Part shown: piece after piece, positions 52,685-62,200 of the stretch
Layout of the letters: each line of letters opens with the position of its first letter
Position numbering within the stretch: position 1 is the first letter of the stretch
Assembly: GCA_041655275.1 (NCBI GenBank)
Contig: JBBAFU010000006.1
Location: 1 to 64,000 of the forward strand
From: JAJYRX01 sp041655275
GTDB lineage: Bacteria; Pseudomonadota; Gammaproteobacteria; Burkholderiales; Burkholderiaceae_B
Length of the DNA: 64,000 nt
Direction: 5' to 3'
Position numbers and translations under genes: made by a program
The notes under the pieces: model-generated
The model's database searches: none
Told to the model about the DNA's origin: nothing
What the model saw: only the letters and a program-made list of their open reading frames with translations

Positions 52685-53968
52685 TCAATTGTAGAAATAA
52701 TCCACCAGTACCAGACCCGTATAGGGTACATAGGTCACCAGCATCAGTATGGCCACCAGCACGCCGATGAACCAGACGTTGGCCCGTGTCACCTCCCACA
52801 CCGAGGACTTGGCAATGGAACAGGCGACCATGAGTACGCTGGCCACGGGCGGCGTCTGCTGGCCAATCCCCAGGTTGATGGTGATGACCAGGCCGAAGTG
52901 GATGGGATCGATACCCACCAGGTTGACCAGGGGCATGACGACGGGCACCACGAGGATGATGGCCGCAGCCGAATGCAGAAACATGCCCAGGAAGAAAAAC
53001 AATACGTTCAGCAGCCCCAGCACCACCCATTTGTTGGATGTGAATTCGGCTACCGAGCGCGCCAGGGCCTGGGGCGCCTGCACTTCGGACAGATACCCGC
53101 CCAGCAACGCGCTGGTCGCCACGAGCAGCATCACGATGGCTGTCTGCACGCCGCCCTCGAGAATGGCCTGACGCAGGTGCTTCAGGTCGAGTTCGCGATA
53201 GATGAGCAGGCCCACCGCCAGGGCCGCCACCACGGCCAGCGCCGCCCCTTCGGTTGCCGTCACCACGCCCGTGAAAATGCCGCCCAGAATGATGATGGGC
53301 AGCAGGAAAGCCCATAGCGCCTCGCGAAACGTCTTGATGACGCGCTTCATCGAAAACCGCTCGTCACGCGGCAGGTTGTAGCGACGCGCCAGGTAGGACG
53401 CCATCATCATCAGGCCGATGCCGCCCAGAACCCCGGGAACAATCCCGGCCACGAACATCTGCACCACCGAGGTCTCGGCCATGACCGCGTACAGGATCAT
53501 GGGAATGGATGGCGGAATGATGATGGCCAGCGTGGATGCGGACGACATCACGGCGGCGGCAAACGGCGCGGGATAGCCCTTTTCCTTCATCCCGGGAATC
53601 AGGATGGAACCCAGCGCCGCCACATCGGCCACCGCAGATCCGGAAATCTCGGCAAAGAACAGCGATGAGCCGATGGAGACATGCGCGAGCCCGCCCCGTA
53701 TCCAGCCAAACAGTGCCGAGGCGAAAGCGACGAGCCGATGCGAAATCCCCGAGGCGTTCATGATGGCGCCCGCCAGGATGAACAGCGGGATGGCCAGCAG
53801 CGGGAAGCTGGTGGCCCCCGTGAACGTGGTGATGGCCACATTGGGCAGGATGTCCACGCCGTAGCTCGCCACCATGGCGATGACGGCCACCACCCCCAGG
53901 GCGACGGCAATGGGCACATTGATGAGCACCAGCGCGAGTACCGCGCCGAACAAAAGCAACATAATCAT
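52685..53968 (-). CDS. dctM: TRAP transporter large permease (DctM)
   Basis: A 427-residue membrane protein with about twelve segments and the DctM marks GATSFPLLAIPLFILAGAIM, SGSAVADVAALGSILIPGM and GIDPIHFGLVITINLGIGQQTPP. It is the channel subunit of a sodium-driven binding-protein-dependent importer for carboxylates. It starts 18 bases after dctQ. Confidence 0.95.
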   Translation of the reverse strand: MIMLLLFGAVLALVLINVPIAVALGVVAVIAMVASYGVDILPNVAITTFTGATSFPLLAIPLFILAGAIMNASGISHRLVAFASALFGWIRGGLAHVSIGSSLFFAEISGSAVADVAALGSILIPGMKEKGYPAPFAAAVMSSASTLAIIIPPSIPMILYAVMAETSVVQMFVAGIVPGVLGGIGLMMMASYLARRYNLPRDERFSMKRVIKTFREALWAFLLPIIILGGIFTGVVTATEGAALAVVAALAVGLLIYRELDLKHLRQAILEGGVQTAIVMLLVATSALLGGYLSEVQAPQALARSVAEFTSNKWVVLGLLNVLFFFLGMFLHSAAAIILVVPVVMPLVNLVGIDPIHFGLVITINLGIGQQTPPVASVLMVACSIAKSSVWEVTRANVWFIGVLVAILMLVTYVPYTGLVLVDYFYN

Positions 53969-53986
53969 GATGGGGCTCCTGCCTTC

Positions 53987-54529
53987 TTATTCGAGTGTCT
54001 CGGCAATCGCGCTGCCGCCATGGCCCGGCTCGGTATCCAGGACGAGATCGATGAGATGCATGATCTCGGCCAGCAGGATGAGCGCGGCACTGATGGGAAT
54101 GGCGGACTGCACGAAATTCACCGGAACCCATGGCAGGCTGTCCAGCATGCTGCCTGCCAGGATGGGCATGATGACCAGGCCCATCCATCCCAGGAGTGCA
54201 AAGAAACCAATGACGAACAGCTGCGCAATGATGTTGAACCAGCGCCGCCCGCCGTGCGGCAGCTGATCGATGAGTTCGGGACAGCCGATATGCGCCCGCT
54301 TGACCGAAGCCAGCGCCGACCCATAGAACGTCAGCCAGGCAAGCAGGAGGGAGGCCGTTTCGTCATACCAGACCAGGGAGTTGCCCATCGTGCGGAAAAT
54401 GATGCCCACGCAGACTTCGATCGCGAGAATGACAATGAGCGAAATCACCACCCATTCGAGCACCTTGCCGTAGCGCTCCCTGAAACTGTGCATCCACCCG
54501 ACCGTTGATTGTCGTTGTGCGTCGTGCAT
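53987..54529 (-). CDS. dctQ: TRAP transporter small permease (DctQ)
   Basis: A 180-residue protein with four membrane segments. VISLIVILAIEVCVGIIFR and VWYDETASLLLAWLTFYGSA (the conserved DctQ acidic-aromatic region) identify it. It starts 54 bases after dctP. Confidence 0.9.
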   Translation of the reverse strand: MHDAQRQSTVGWMHSFRERYGKVLEWVVISLIVILAIEVCVGIIFRTMGNSLVWYDETASLLLAWLTFYGSALASVKRAHIGCPELIDQLPHGGRRWFNIIAQLFVIGFFALLGWMGLVIMPILAGSMLDSLPWVPVNFVQSAIPISAALILLAEIMHLIDLVLDTEPGHGGSAIAETLE

Positions 54530-54583
54530 GCCGACCCCCTTCCTCTTTTGTTGTCCCTGTGATTATCTCTGGGTGTGCCGTGC

Positions 54584-55600
54584 TCAGTTGCCCAGCGCGA
54601 TGGCCTGCTCGATCAGCTCGCCGGCGCCCTGAACCTCCTTGCCAAACTCCTCGTAGATCGGCTTGCTTGCCTCGACAAAGGCGGCCTTGTCGACTTCATT
54701 CACCGCCATGCCGGCCTCCTTGAGCTTCTCCAGCAACTCCTCTTCCTGCTGCATGGCGACCTCATAGACATAGGCCTGGGTCTCACGTGCAGTCTCTTCC
54801 AGGATCTTGCGTACGTCCTCGGGCAGGCGGGCGTAGCGATTCTTGCCGACAGTGACATAGCCGGGCGTATACACGTGCCCGGACAGCGACAGATACTTCT
54901 GCACTTCCTGCAGCTTGGCGGAATAGATCTGGGTGAGCGGATTCTCCTGGCCATCCATCACGCCCGTCTGCAGGGCACTGAACAGCTCGGAAAAGCTCAT
55001 GGGGCTGGGGTTGGCGCCATAGCCCTGGAACATCTTGATGCGCCACTTGCCCTGGGGCACGCGCAGCTTGATGCCATGCAGGTCCCCGGGCTTGCTGATG
55101 GGGTGCTTGTTGGTCGTGATGTGGCGATAGCCGTTTTCCCACAGTGCAATGATCTTCAGACCTTTCTTTTCGGCCGCCGGCTCGATCTTCGGCCAGAAGA
55201 TCTCCTTCTCGATGCGCTTCATGTGCTCGCGATCCTTGACGATGTAGGGCATGTCGAAGATGCCGAACAGGTCCAGCTCCGAGGACATCACCGTCGTGGG
55301 CAGCGCCATGTCCAGCGTTCCCAACTTCAGCTTCTGCACCATCTCCTTGTCACCGCCCAGCTGGCTGGAACCATAGGTGACGACCTTGTAGCCATCACCA
55401 AGGCGCTCGTTGGCACGGCGCGCAAATTCATCTGCACTCATCTGCAGCAGCGAGCCCGGATTGCCCACATGGCCGAACTTGAGCTCAGTCTGGGCTGAAG
55501 CCGGCGCACCGGTCAACAAACCAAAGGCGATCAGGCTGCCGGCAGCCAGGCCGGTCAGTGAAAATTGCCGGATCATTGCCTTCCCTGTTTTCGTTTTCAT
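54584..55600 (-). CDS. dctP: TRAP transporter periplasmic binding protein (DctP)
   Basis: The 338-residue protein has a signal peptide (FSLTGLAAGSLIAFGLLTG, cleavage near ASAQ) and the DctP fold. It shows ELKFGHVGNPGSLLQM, YGSSQLGGDKEMVQKLKLG, the carboxylate-binding Arg in GIKLRVPQG, and QTGVMDGQENPLTQIY. The conserved Arg implies an organic acid ligand. The start ATG 55600 follows GGAAGGAG. Confidence 0.93.
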   Translation of the reverse strand: MKTKTGKAMIRQFSLTGLAAGSLIAFGLLTGAPASAQTELKFGHVGNPGSLLQMSADEFARRANERLGDGYKVVTYGSSQLGGDKEMVQKLKLGTLDMALPTTVMSSELDLFGIFDMPYIVKDREHMKRIEKEIFWPKIEPAAEKKGLKIIALWENGYRHITTNKHPISKPGDLHGIKLRVPQGKWRIKMFQGYGANPSPMSFSELFSALQTGVMDGQENPLTQIYSAKLQEVQKYLSLSGHVYTPGYVTVGKNRYARLPEDVRKILEETARETQAYVYEVAMQQEEELLEKLKEAGMAVNEVDKAAFVEASKPIYEEFGKEVQGAGELIEQAIALGN

Positions 55601-55638
55601 GATGCTGTCTCCTTCCTGGAATGGACTTCAAAGGTTGA

Positions 55639-57147
55639 TTACAGGAGCGCCGCCAGCGGCTCGAAGCCGACCGGCGGCTTGTGCTGCGCTCCCAGTGACT
55701 CGCAGGCCAGTGCGATCTGCACCAGGCCACGCTCGTCGAACGGCCTGCCCAGCATGTCCAGGCCGACCGGAATACCCAGTGGCGCCTGCCCCCCGGCAGG
55801 CGAAAAACCAACGGGAATATTGATGGCGGGCAGGCCGCTGAGTGCCGCCACGATGCCGGTGCGCTCGCGCTGATCGGCTTCGCCAATAGGAACGACCAGG
55901 CATTTCTGCAGCGGATGCAGCAAAGCCTCCACGCCGTGCGACACCATCAAGAATATCAGGCGCTCGCGCAATTCCACCATCTTCACCCGGCGCGCAAGGT
56001 ATTCCGGATCAGCCCATGGATCACGTACGGCGCGGGCACCCTCCAGGAAAACCTGCAGCGATGGATGAAAAAGCCCTTGTTTCACAAAGGCATCCAGATC
56101 GGCAACGCCTGCTTCCGGGTGTTGTGCCAGCCAGGCATCGAAGCCGATGCGAAACTCCCAGCGTTGTACATCGAGCTCGCGCAACAACCGTTCGGAATCG
56201 ACATCGGGCGCATCAATCTCCACCAGCTCGGCGCCCGCGTCGGCCATGCGGTCGAACCACCGCGAGAGCACGGTATTGACCACGCTCGCGTCGGGGCCCT
56301 CGCCAAACAGCGAACGCAGAATGCCCAGCCGCTTGCCTTTCAGGCCGGTTGCAGGCCCGCCCCTGGCCGCCGGCAGCACCTGTGCCGCCGTCGTACCCAG
56401 GGCGGTAGCGGGATCGCGCGGATCGAAGCCGCTCAGCACATCCAGCATGCGCGCCGCATCCGCCACCGTCAGGGCCAGCGGCCCGACGACATCCTGACTT
56501 TCACAGACCGGGAGCACGCCGGCCCGGCTCACACGCCCGCGCGTGGGACGCAGGCCAACCAGTGCATTCGCCGACGCCGGCGAACGTATGGAGTTCACTG
56601 TATCCGTTCCCATACCGGCCAGGCCAAAGCCTGCTGCCAGCGCAGCGCCGGTACCGCCGCTGGAGCCACCCGGGGTGCGGGACGGATCATAGGGGTTGCG
56701 TGTCTGGCCGTTCGACGAACTGGCCGTGGTTCCGGCAAGCGCCAATTCATGCAGATTGGACTTCGCAAGAATGATGGCGCCTGCCGCCCGCAGGCGCCGG
56801 CAGACCTCGCTGTCCTCACGATCCGGTATCGCCGGCAGCGTCGCTGCGCCGCCACGCGTGGGCATGCCGGCCGCATGGATGTTGTCCTTGATGATCAGCG
56901 GCACACCGTGCAGGGGCGGAAGCGCGCGCGCATCATGAATGCCGGCTGCATCCATCGTCTTCGCCTGTGCCGGCGCGTCCGGATTGATCGCCACGATGGC
57001 GTTCAGGCCGGTGGGCCCCGGATCATGCGCGCGCACGTTGTCCAGACAGCGGTCAACCACCGCCTGCACCGTCAGTTCACCACGGGCGTAAGCCTGATGC
57101 AAAGCCCCGATCAGGCCGTTGTCATTGGACGTATCGCCTTGTGTCAT
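55639..57147 (-). CDS. Amidase (amidase-signature family)
   Basis: A 502-residue serine amidohydrolase. The Ser-cisSer-Lys triad is visible: Lys in VPLIIKDNIHAAG, and the two serines in the Gly-Ser-rich signature (RTPGGSSGGTGAALAAGFGL, then TDTVNSIRSPASAN). The usual GTDTGGSIR reads GTDTVNSIR here. It hydrolyses an amide to acid and ammonia; the substrate is unknown. It starts 3 bases after the aminotransferase and precedes the TRAP binding protein by 38. Confidence 0.9.
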   Translation of the reverse strand: MTQGDTSNDNGLIGALHQAYARGELTVQAVVDRCLDNVRAHDPGPTGLNAIVAINPDAPAQAKTMDAAGIHDARALPPLHGVPLIIKDNIHAAGMPTRGGAATLPAIPDREDSEVCRRLRAAGAIILAKSNLHELALAGTTASSSNGQTRNPYDPSRTPGGSSGGTGAALAAGFGLAGMGTDTVNSIRSPASANALVGLRPTRGRVSRAGVLPVCESQDVVGPLALTVADAARMLDVLSGFDPRDPATALGTTAAQVLPAARGGPATGLKGKRLGILRSLFGEGPDASVVNTVLSRWFDRMADAGAELVEIDAPDVDSERLLRELDVQRWEFRIGFDAWLAQHPEAGVADLDAFVKQGLFHPSLQVFLEGARAVRDPWADPEYLARRVKMVELRERLIFLMVSHGVEALLHPLQKCLVVPIGEADQRERTGIVAALSGLPAINIPVGFSPAGGQAPLGIPVGLDMLGRPFDERGLVQIALACESLGAQHKPPVGFEPLAALL

Positions 57148-57150
57148 GGT

Positions 57151-58341
57151 TCAGCGGCTCTCCGCCTGGGACGTCAGGTACTCCAGTGCCACCTGTACGC
57201 CACCCGTCTTGTGCGGAACACCCGCAAGCGCCAGCCCCATCTCGACGCCCGAAAGCGTCCCGCAAAGACTCAGATCATTGAAATCCCCAAGATGGCCGAT
57301 GCGAAAGACCTTGTCCTTGAGGTTGGTGAGCCCCTGGCCCAGCGACATATTGAAATGCCTGAGAATCACGGCGCGCAGATTATCCGCGCTGTGGCCTTCG
57401 GGCATGATGACCGCCGTCAGTGAGCCGCTGTATTCCTCCGGCTTCTTGCACAAGACTTCCAGACCCCAGGCTTCAACGGCCCGGCGCGTGGCCTCGCCAT
57501 GACGGCGGTGGCGCTCGAACACATTTTCCAGGCCTTCCTCGAACAGCATCTCGAGTGCCGTGTGCAGGCCGTACAACAGGTTGGTCGCCGGTGTATAGGG
57601 AAAGTATCCCGTCTTGTTGATCTCCACCATGTCCGCCCAATCCCAATAAGAGCGCTTCAGGCCGGCGGACTTTGATGCTTCCATGGCTTTGTGGCTCACG
57701 GCATTGAAGGACAGGCCGGGCGGCAGCATGATGCCTTTCTGCGAACCGGCCACCGTGACATCCACGCCCCACTCGTCGTGGCGGTAGTCGATGGAGCCCA
57801 GCGAGGAAATCGTATCCACCATCAGCAGTGCCGGATGCCCGCTCTGGTCTATGGCCTGGCGAATGGCGGCAATGTTGCTCACCACTCCGGTGGCAGTTTC
57901 GTTGTGTACCACACAGACCGCCTTGATCTCGTGCGCCGTGTCGGCAGCGAGGATCTTCTGTACCTGCGCCGCATCGGCACCATGGCGCCAATCACCTTCC
58001 ATGAACTGCACCTTCAGGCCCAGGCGCTCCGCCATCTTCTTCCACAGCGTGGCAAAGTGGCCGGTTTCGGCCATCAACACCCGGTCACCCGGTGACAGCG
58101 CATTGACCAGTGCCGCTTCCCAGGCGCCCGTGCCCGACGCAGGATAGATGACCACATGCGCTTCGGTGCGAAAGAGCTTCTTCATGCCTGCCAGCACCTC
58201 GCGGCCCAGAACACCGAACTCGGGTCCACGATGGTCAATGGTGACATTGTCGATGGAGCGCAGAACGCGATCGGGAACATTGGTGGGTCCGGGAATCTGG
58301 AGGAAATGACGCCCGGTAGGATGCGACTGCAAACGAATCAT
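57151..58341 (-). CDS. Class V aminotransferase, glyoxylate type (SgaA/AGXT/BhcA-like)
   Basis: A 396-residue PLP enzyme. FLQIPGPTNVPDRVLRSID opens it, then TIDHRGPEFG. SGTGAWEAALVNALSPGD and THNETATGV-like VVHNETATGV follow. The PLP lysine is in VAGSQKGIMLPPGLSF, and FRIGHLGDFND is near the end. This pattern is shared by serine-glyoxylate, alanine-glyoxylate and aspartate-glyoxylate (BhcA) aminotransferases; glyoxylate is thus the likely amino acceptor. No bhcBCD genes follow, so the beta-hydroxyaspartate cycle is not supported. First gene of the operon, with AGGAG before the ATG and a palindromic operator at -21 to -34. Confidence 0.9.
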   Translation of the reverse strand: MIRLQSHPTGRHFLQIPGPTNVPDRVLRSIDNVTIDHRGPEFGVLGREVLAGMKKLFRTEAHVVIYPASGTGAWEAALVNALSPGDRVLMAETGHFATLWKKMAERLGLKVQFMEGDWRHGADAAQVQKILAADTAHEIKAVCVVHNETATGVVSNIAAIRQAIDQSGHPALLMVDTISSLGSIDYRHDEWGVDVTVAGSQKGIMLPPGLSFNAVSHKAMEASKSAGLKRSYWDWADMVEINKTGYFPYTPATNLLYGLHTALEMLFEEGLENVFERHRRHGEATRRAVEAWGLEVLCKKPEEYSGSLTAVIMPEGHSADNLRAVILRHFNMSLGQGLTNLKDKVFRIGHLGDFNDLSLCGTLSGVEMGLALAGVPHKTGGVQVALEYLTSQAESR

Positions 58342-58361
58342 GAAAAGCTCCTGGCAATGAA

Positions 58362-58375
58362 TTTTGTATACAAAA
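58362..58375. promoter_or_regulatory. Perfect palindrome TTTTGTATACAAAA, probable operator
   Basis: A 14-base perfect palindrome lies 21 bases upstream of the aminotransferase start. Its core repeats at 58524. Size and symmetry fit a GntR/FadR-type dimer, and the gene for one is divergent next door. Confidence 0.7.
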
Positions 58376-58523
58376 CTACAACAGTACGATCATGCTAATG
58401 AAAATCGCACCACGATGCAAGCACTCTGCATGCAAGGGTTATCCCCAGTCTGTTTTGGGGCATATGAAAAAACGGCGAATGGCAGTAAACTGGGCGCTGT
58501 ATCTTTTACCGGATCTGAAAAGA

Positions 58524-58537
58524 TTTTGTATACCAGA
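58524..58537. promoter_or_regulatory. Second operator-like copy TTTTGTATACCAGA, abutting the regulator start
   Basis: It shares the first ten bases (TTTTGTATAC) with the palindrome at 58362 and ends at the A of the regulator's ATG. Binding here would give autorepression. Confidence 0.6.
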
Positions 58538-59244
58538 TGACAAAAACCGCCCTGCTCCCCGAACCCGAGGAAACCCGCGAGGATGTCCTGTACAGCCTTG
58601 ATGCCGTCAGCCGCAGCACCTTGCCCACCGCCATTGCCGACACACTCAGACGCCTTATCGTCGAGGGCGAACTCGCGCCCGGCACCCGTCTGAACGAGCG
58701 CACCCTGTGCGATCAGCTGAATGTTTCGCGCACGCCGCTGCGCGAAGCCTTCCACATCCTGTCTGCCGAAGGCCTTGTCGAAATGCGCCCCAACCGGGGG
58801 GCCAGCGTCATCGAACTGTCGGCCAGTGATATCCGCGAAAGCTTCGAAATCATCGAAGGCCTGGAAGCACTCTCCGGAAAGCTGGCCTGCGAACGCATCA
58901 CGCCCGCCCAGATCGCGGAGCTGAAGGCCCTCACCTACGAAATGCAGGCCTGCCACGCACGCCATGACCTGCCGGGCTACTACCAGCTCAACAGCCGCAT
59001 TCACGACCTGATCAACGAATCGGCCCACAACCGCCAGCTCACCGAGCTGTACCGCACGGTCAACCAGCGCCTGCAAAGCCTGCGCTACAAGTCCAATCTC
59101 AAGCGCGAGAAGTGGGATGTAGCCATGCGTGAACACCTGGAAATGATGGACGCCGTGGAGCAACGCGATGCACGGCGCATGATGGACCTCATGTACGTCC
59201 ACATGCAGCGCAAGCGCGAATCGGCACTCGAAGGACTGGCATGA
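58537..59244 (+). CDS. GntR-family regulator, FadR/FCD subgroup
   Basis: The 235-residue protein has an N-terminal winged helix (TLPTAIADTLRRLIVEGELA, LNERTLCDQLNVSRTPLREAFHILSAEGLVEM, ~29-95). A C-terminal FCD helical effector domain follows (~105-225: IRESFEIIEGLEALSGKLAC). FCD members sense small carboxylates. It is divergent from the aminotransferase operon across 195 bases and its stop overlaps the next gene (ATGA). It very likely controls both transcripts via the TTTTGTATAC sites. Confidence 0.93.
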   Translation: MTKTALLPEPEETREDVLYSLDAVSRSTLPTAIADTLRRLIVEGELAPGTRLNERTLCDQLNVSRTPLREAFHILSAEGLVEMRPNRGASVIELSASDIRESFEIIEGLEALSGKLACERITPAQIAELKALTYEMQACHARHDLPGYYQLNSRIHDLINESAHNRQLTELYRTVNQRLQSLRYKSNLKREKWDVAMREHLEMMDAVEQRDARRMMDLMYVHMQRKRESALEGLA

Positions 59245-62200
59245 ACGCAGCAACGCTCTCTCCCGTGCGCGACGACGCCCGGCAACAATCCGCGGAGCTG
59301 GCGCGCCGCCTGCGCGACGCCACCCGGGGCGATGTTCTTTTCAGTGCGGGCGACCGCGCACGCTATGCCACCGATGCGTCCATCTACCAGATCACGCCCG
59401 TTGGCGTGCTGGTTCCGCGCGAGGTACAGGATGCCATCACCGCCATCGAGATCAGCCGCGAACTGGGTGTGCCCCTGCTGCCGCGCGGCGCCGGCTCCTC
59501 GCAATGCGGCCAGACGGTGGGTGCGGCACTCGTCATCGACAGCAGCAAGCATCTGAACGCCATTCTGGACTTTGACGCGGATGCACGGACCGTCACAGTG
59601 GAGCCGGGGATCGCGCTGGACGCCCTCAATGCCTGGCTCAAGCCGCACGGCCTGTGGTACCCGGTCGATGTGAGCACGGCGGCCCAGGCCACGCTGGGCG
59701 GCATGGCCGGCAATAACTCCTGCGGCTCGCGCTCCATCGCCTACGGCAACATGGTGCACAACGTACTGGGCATACGGGCCGTGCTGGCCGACGGTACGGA
59801 CGCCTGGTTCGGCCCCGAGGCCGAAAGCGTGGCAGCCGATCCGCGCCTGCGCGCGCTGGCAAGCCGCCTGCGTGCCATCGCCGAGGCCGAGCGCGATGAA
59901 ATCGAAGCCCGCGTGCCGCAGGTCATGCGTCGTGTCGGGGGCTACAACATCGACATCTACCACCCGCAGAGCGTGCGCCCCTACACGCAGGACGGCCACG
60001 TCAACCTGGCCCACATGCTGGTGGGCAGCGAAGGCACGCTTGCCTGGTTCCGCGAGCTCAAGCTGCAACTGGCACCCCTGCCGCGCGAGCGCACACTGGG
60101 CGTCGTCAATTTCGACAGCTTCTACAAGGCGATGGACAGCGCGCAGCACATCGTCACGCTGGATCCCAGCGCCGTCGAGCTCGTCGACAGCACAATGATT
60201 GCGCTGGCCCAGGGCAACCCGTCGTTCCGGCCGGTGATAGAACGCGCCCTTCGAGGCAAACCCGAAGCCCTGCTGCTGGTGGAATTTGCCGGCGAGAGCC
60301 GGGACGAACAACTGGCCCGGCTGGCCGGACTGGTGACGCTGATGGCTGATCTGGGCCTGCCCGGCAGTGTGGTGGAGATGCCCGAAGCCGCCGAACAGGC
60401 GGCACTGTGGAATGTGCGCAAGGCCGGCCTGAACATCATGATGAGCATGAAAGGCAATGGCAAGCCCGTCTCCTTCATCGAGGATTGCGCCGTGCCGCTG
60501 GAGCATCTTGCGGAGTACACGCGCCAGCTGACCGAGGTCTTCCACAAGCACGATACGGAAGGTACCTGGTATGCGCACGCATCGGTGGGCACCCTGCACG
60601 TACGCCCCATACTCGACATGCGCGCAGGCGATGCAAGCAAGATGCGCGCCATCGCCGAAGAGGCCTCGGCACTGGTGCGCAAGTACAAGGGCGCGTTCTC
60701 GGGCGAGCACGGCGACGGCCTGGTGCGCAGCGAATGGGTGGCCTGGCAGTTCGGCCCGCGCCTGGGCCGCGCTTTCGAAGCCATCAAGGACAGCTTCGAT
60801 CCCGAAGGCCTGATGAATCCCGGCAAGATCGTGCGCAGCACGCGCATGGACGACACCTCGCTGTACCGCTTCCCTCCGGGCTATGAGACGGCACGCATCC
60901 GCCCTGCGCTGGACTGGCAGGCCTGGAACGTGACGCGCCACCCCCGTACCGGGGCGCAGAGCGCGCCGGGCACCGGCAATGACGGTGCGCTGGGCTTTGG
61001 CATGGCCGTGGAGATGTGCAACAACAACGGCCACTGCCGCAAGTTCGACGCCGGCACCATGTGCCCCAGCTATCGCGTCACGCGCGACGAGCGCCACAGC
61101 ACACGCGGCCGCGCCAACACCCTGCGCATGGCCCTGTCGGGCCAGCTCGGGCCGGATGCGCTCGCCTCCGACGAGATGCGCGCCACCATGGATCTGTGCG
61201 TCAGCTGCAAGGGCTGCCGGCGGGAGTGCCCCACCGGCGTCGACATGGCGCGCATGAAGATAGAGTTCCTGCATGCCTGGAAGGAAAAGCACGGCCTGCG
61301 CTTCAAGGAACGCCTGATCGCCACCATGCCGGTCTGGGCACCCTGGGCGGCGCGTCTGCCACTGCTGTTCAACCTGCGCGACCGTATTCCCGGTCTGGCA
61401 AAGCTCAGTGAACGGCTCTGGGATTTCACGGCAAAGCGCAGCCTGCCCGTCTGGCGCCGCGACACCTTCCTCGGAAAGGCAACAGGCGTGAGCGCAGACG
61501 AAGCCGATGTCGTGCTCTTTGTAGACACTTTCAACAATTACTTCGAGGCCGAAAACGCACGTGCAGCGCTCGCCGTGCTGAAGGCTGCCGGCTACCGCGT
61601 GCACATTGCCCGGCCGCAGTCCCTGGCCGGCGGGCGCAACGGCAAGGGCGAGCGCCCCCTGTGTTGCGGGCGCACCTGGCTGTCGGCCGGCATGGTGGAC
61701 GAGGCGCGTGCCGAAGCACAACGCGTACTCGACGCCATGGCGCCCTTCATCGAGCGCGGCCTGCCCATCGTCGGACTGGAGCCGTCATGCCTGCTGTCGT
61801 TTCGCGACGAATTCCAGAGCATGGGGCTGGGTGATGCCGCAAAGGCCCTGAGCCGGCAGAGCTTCCTGTTCGAGGAATTTCTGGTGCGCGAGCAGCGTGA
61901 AGGGCGACTGAAGCTGCCGCTGAAACCTCTGGCCGAGAAACAGGCCTGGGTGCATGGCCACTGCCACCAGAAATCCTTCGACGCCTTCACGCCGGTACAG
62001 ACCGTGCTGGGCTGGATTCCGGAACTGGAGCTGAAGGTCGTGCAGTCCAGCTGCTGCGGCATGGCGGGCAGCTTCGGCTACGACGCCGCCCACTACGAAA
62101 CGTCCATGGCCATGGCCGAGCTCAGCCTGCTGCCTGCGCTGCGCGAAGCGCCGGCCGATGCCCTGGTCGTGGCCGATGGCACCAGCTGCCGCCAGCAGAT

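Noticed and set aside
57151..58341. beta-hydroxyaspartate cycle (BhcA with bhcBCD)
   Set aside because: The aminotransferase resembles BhcA, but no dehydratase, aldolase or iminosuccinate reductase genes follow and the regulator is GntR, not IclR.
59085..61721. An 878-codon open frame on the minus strand inside the YdiJ-like gene
   Set aside because: Antisense shadow of a strongly conserved enzyme, rich in His, Gln and Ala with no family features.
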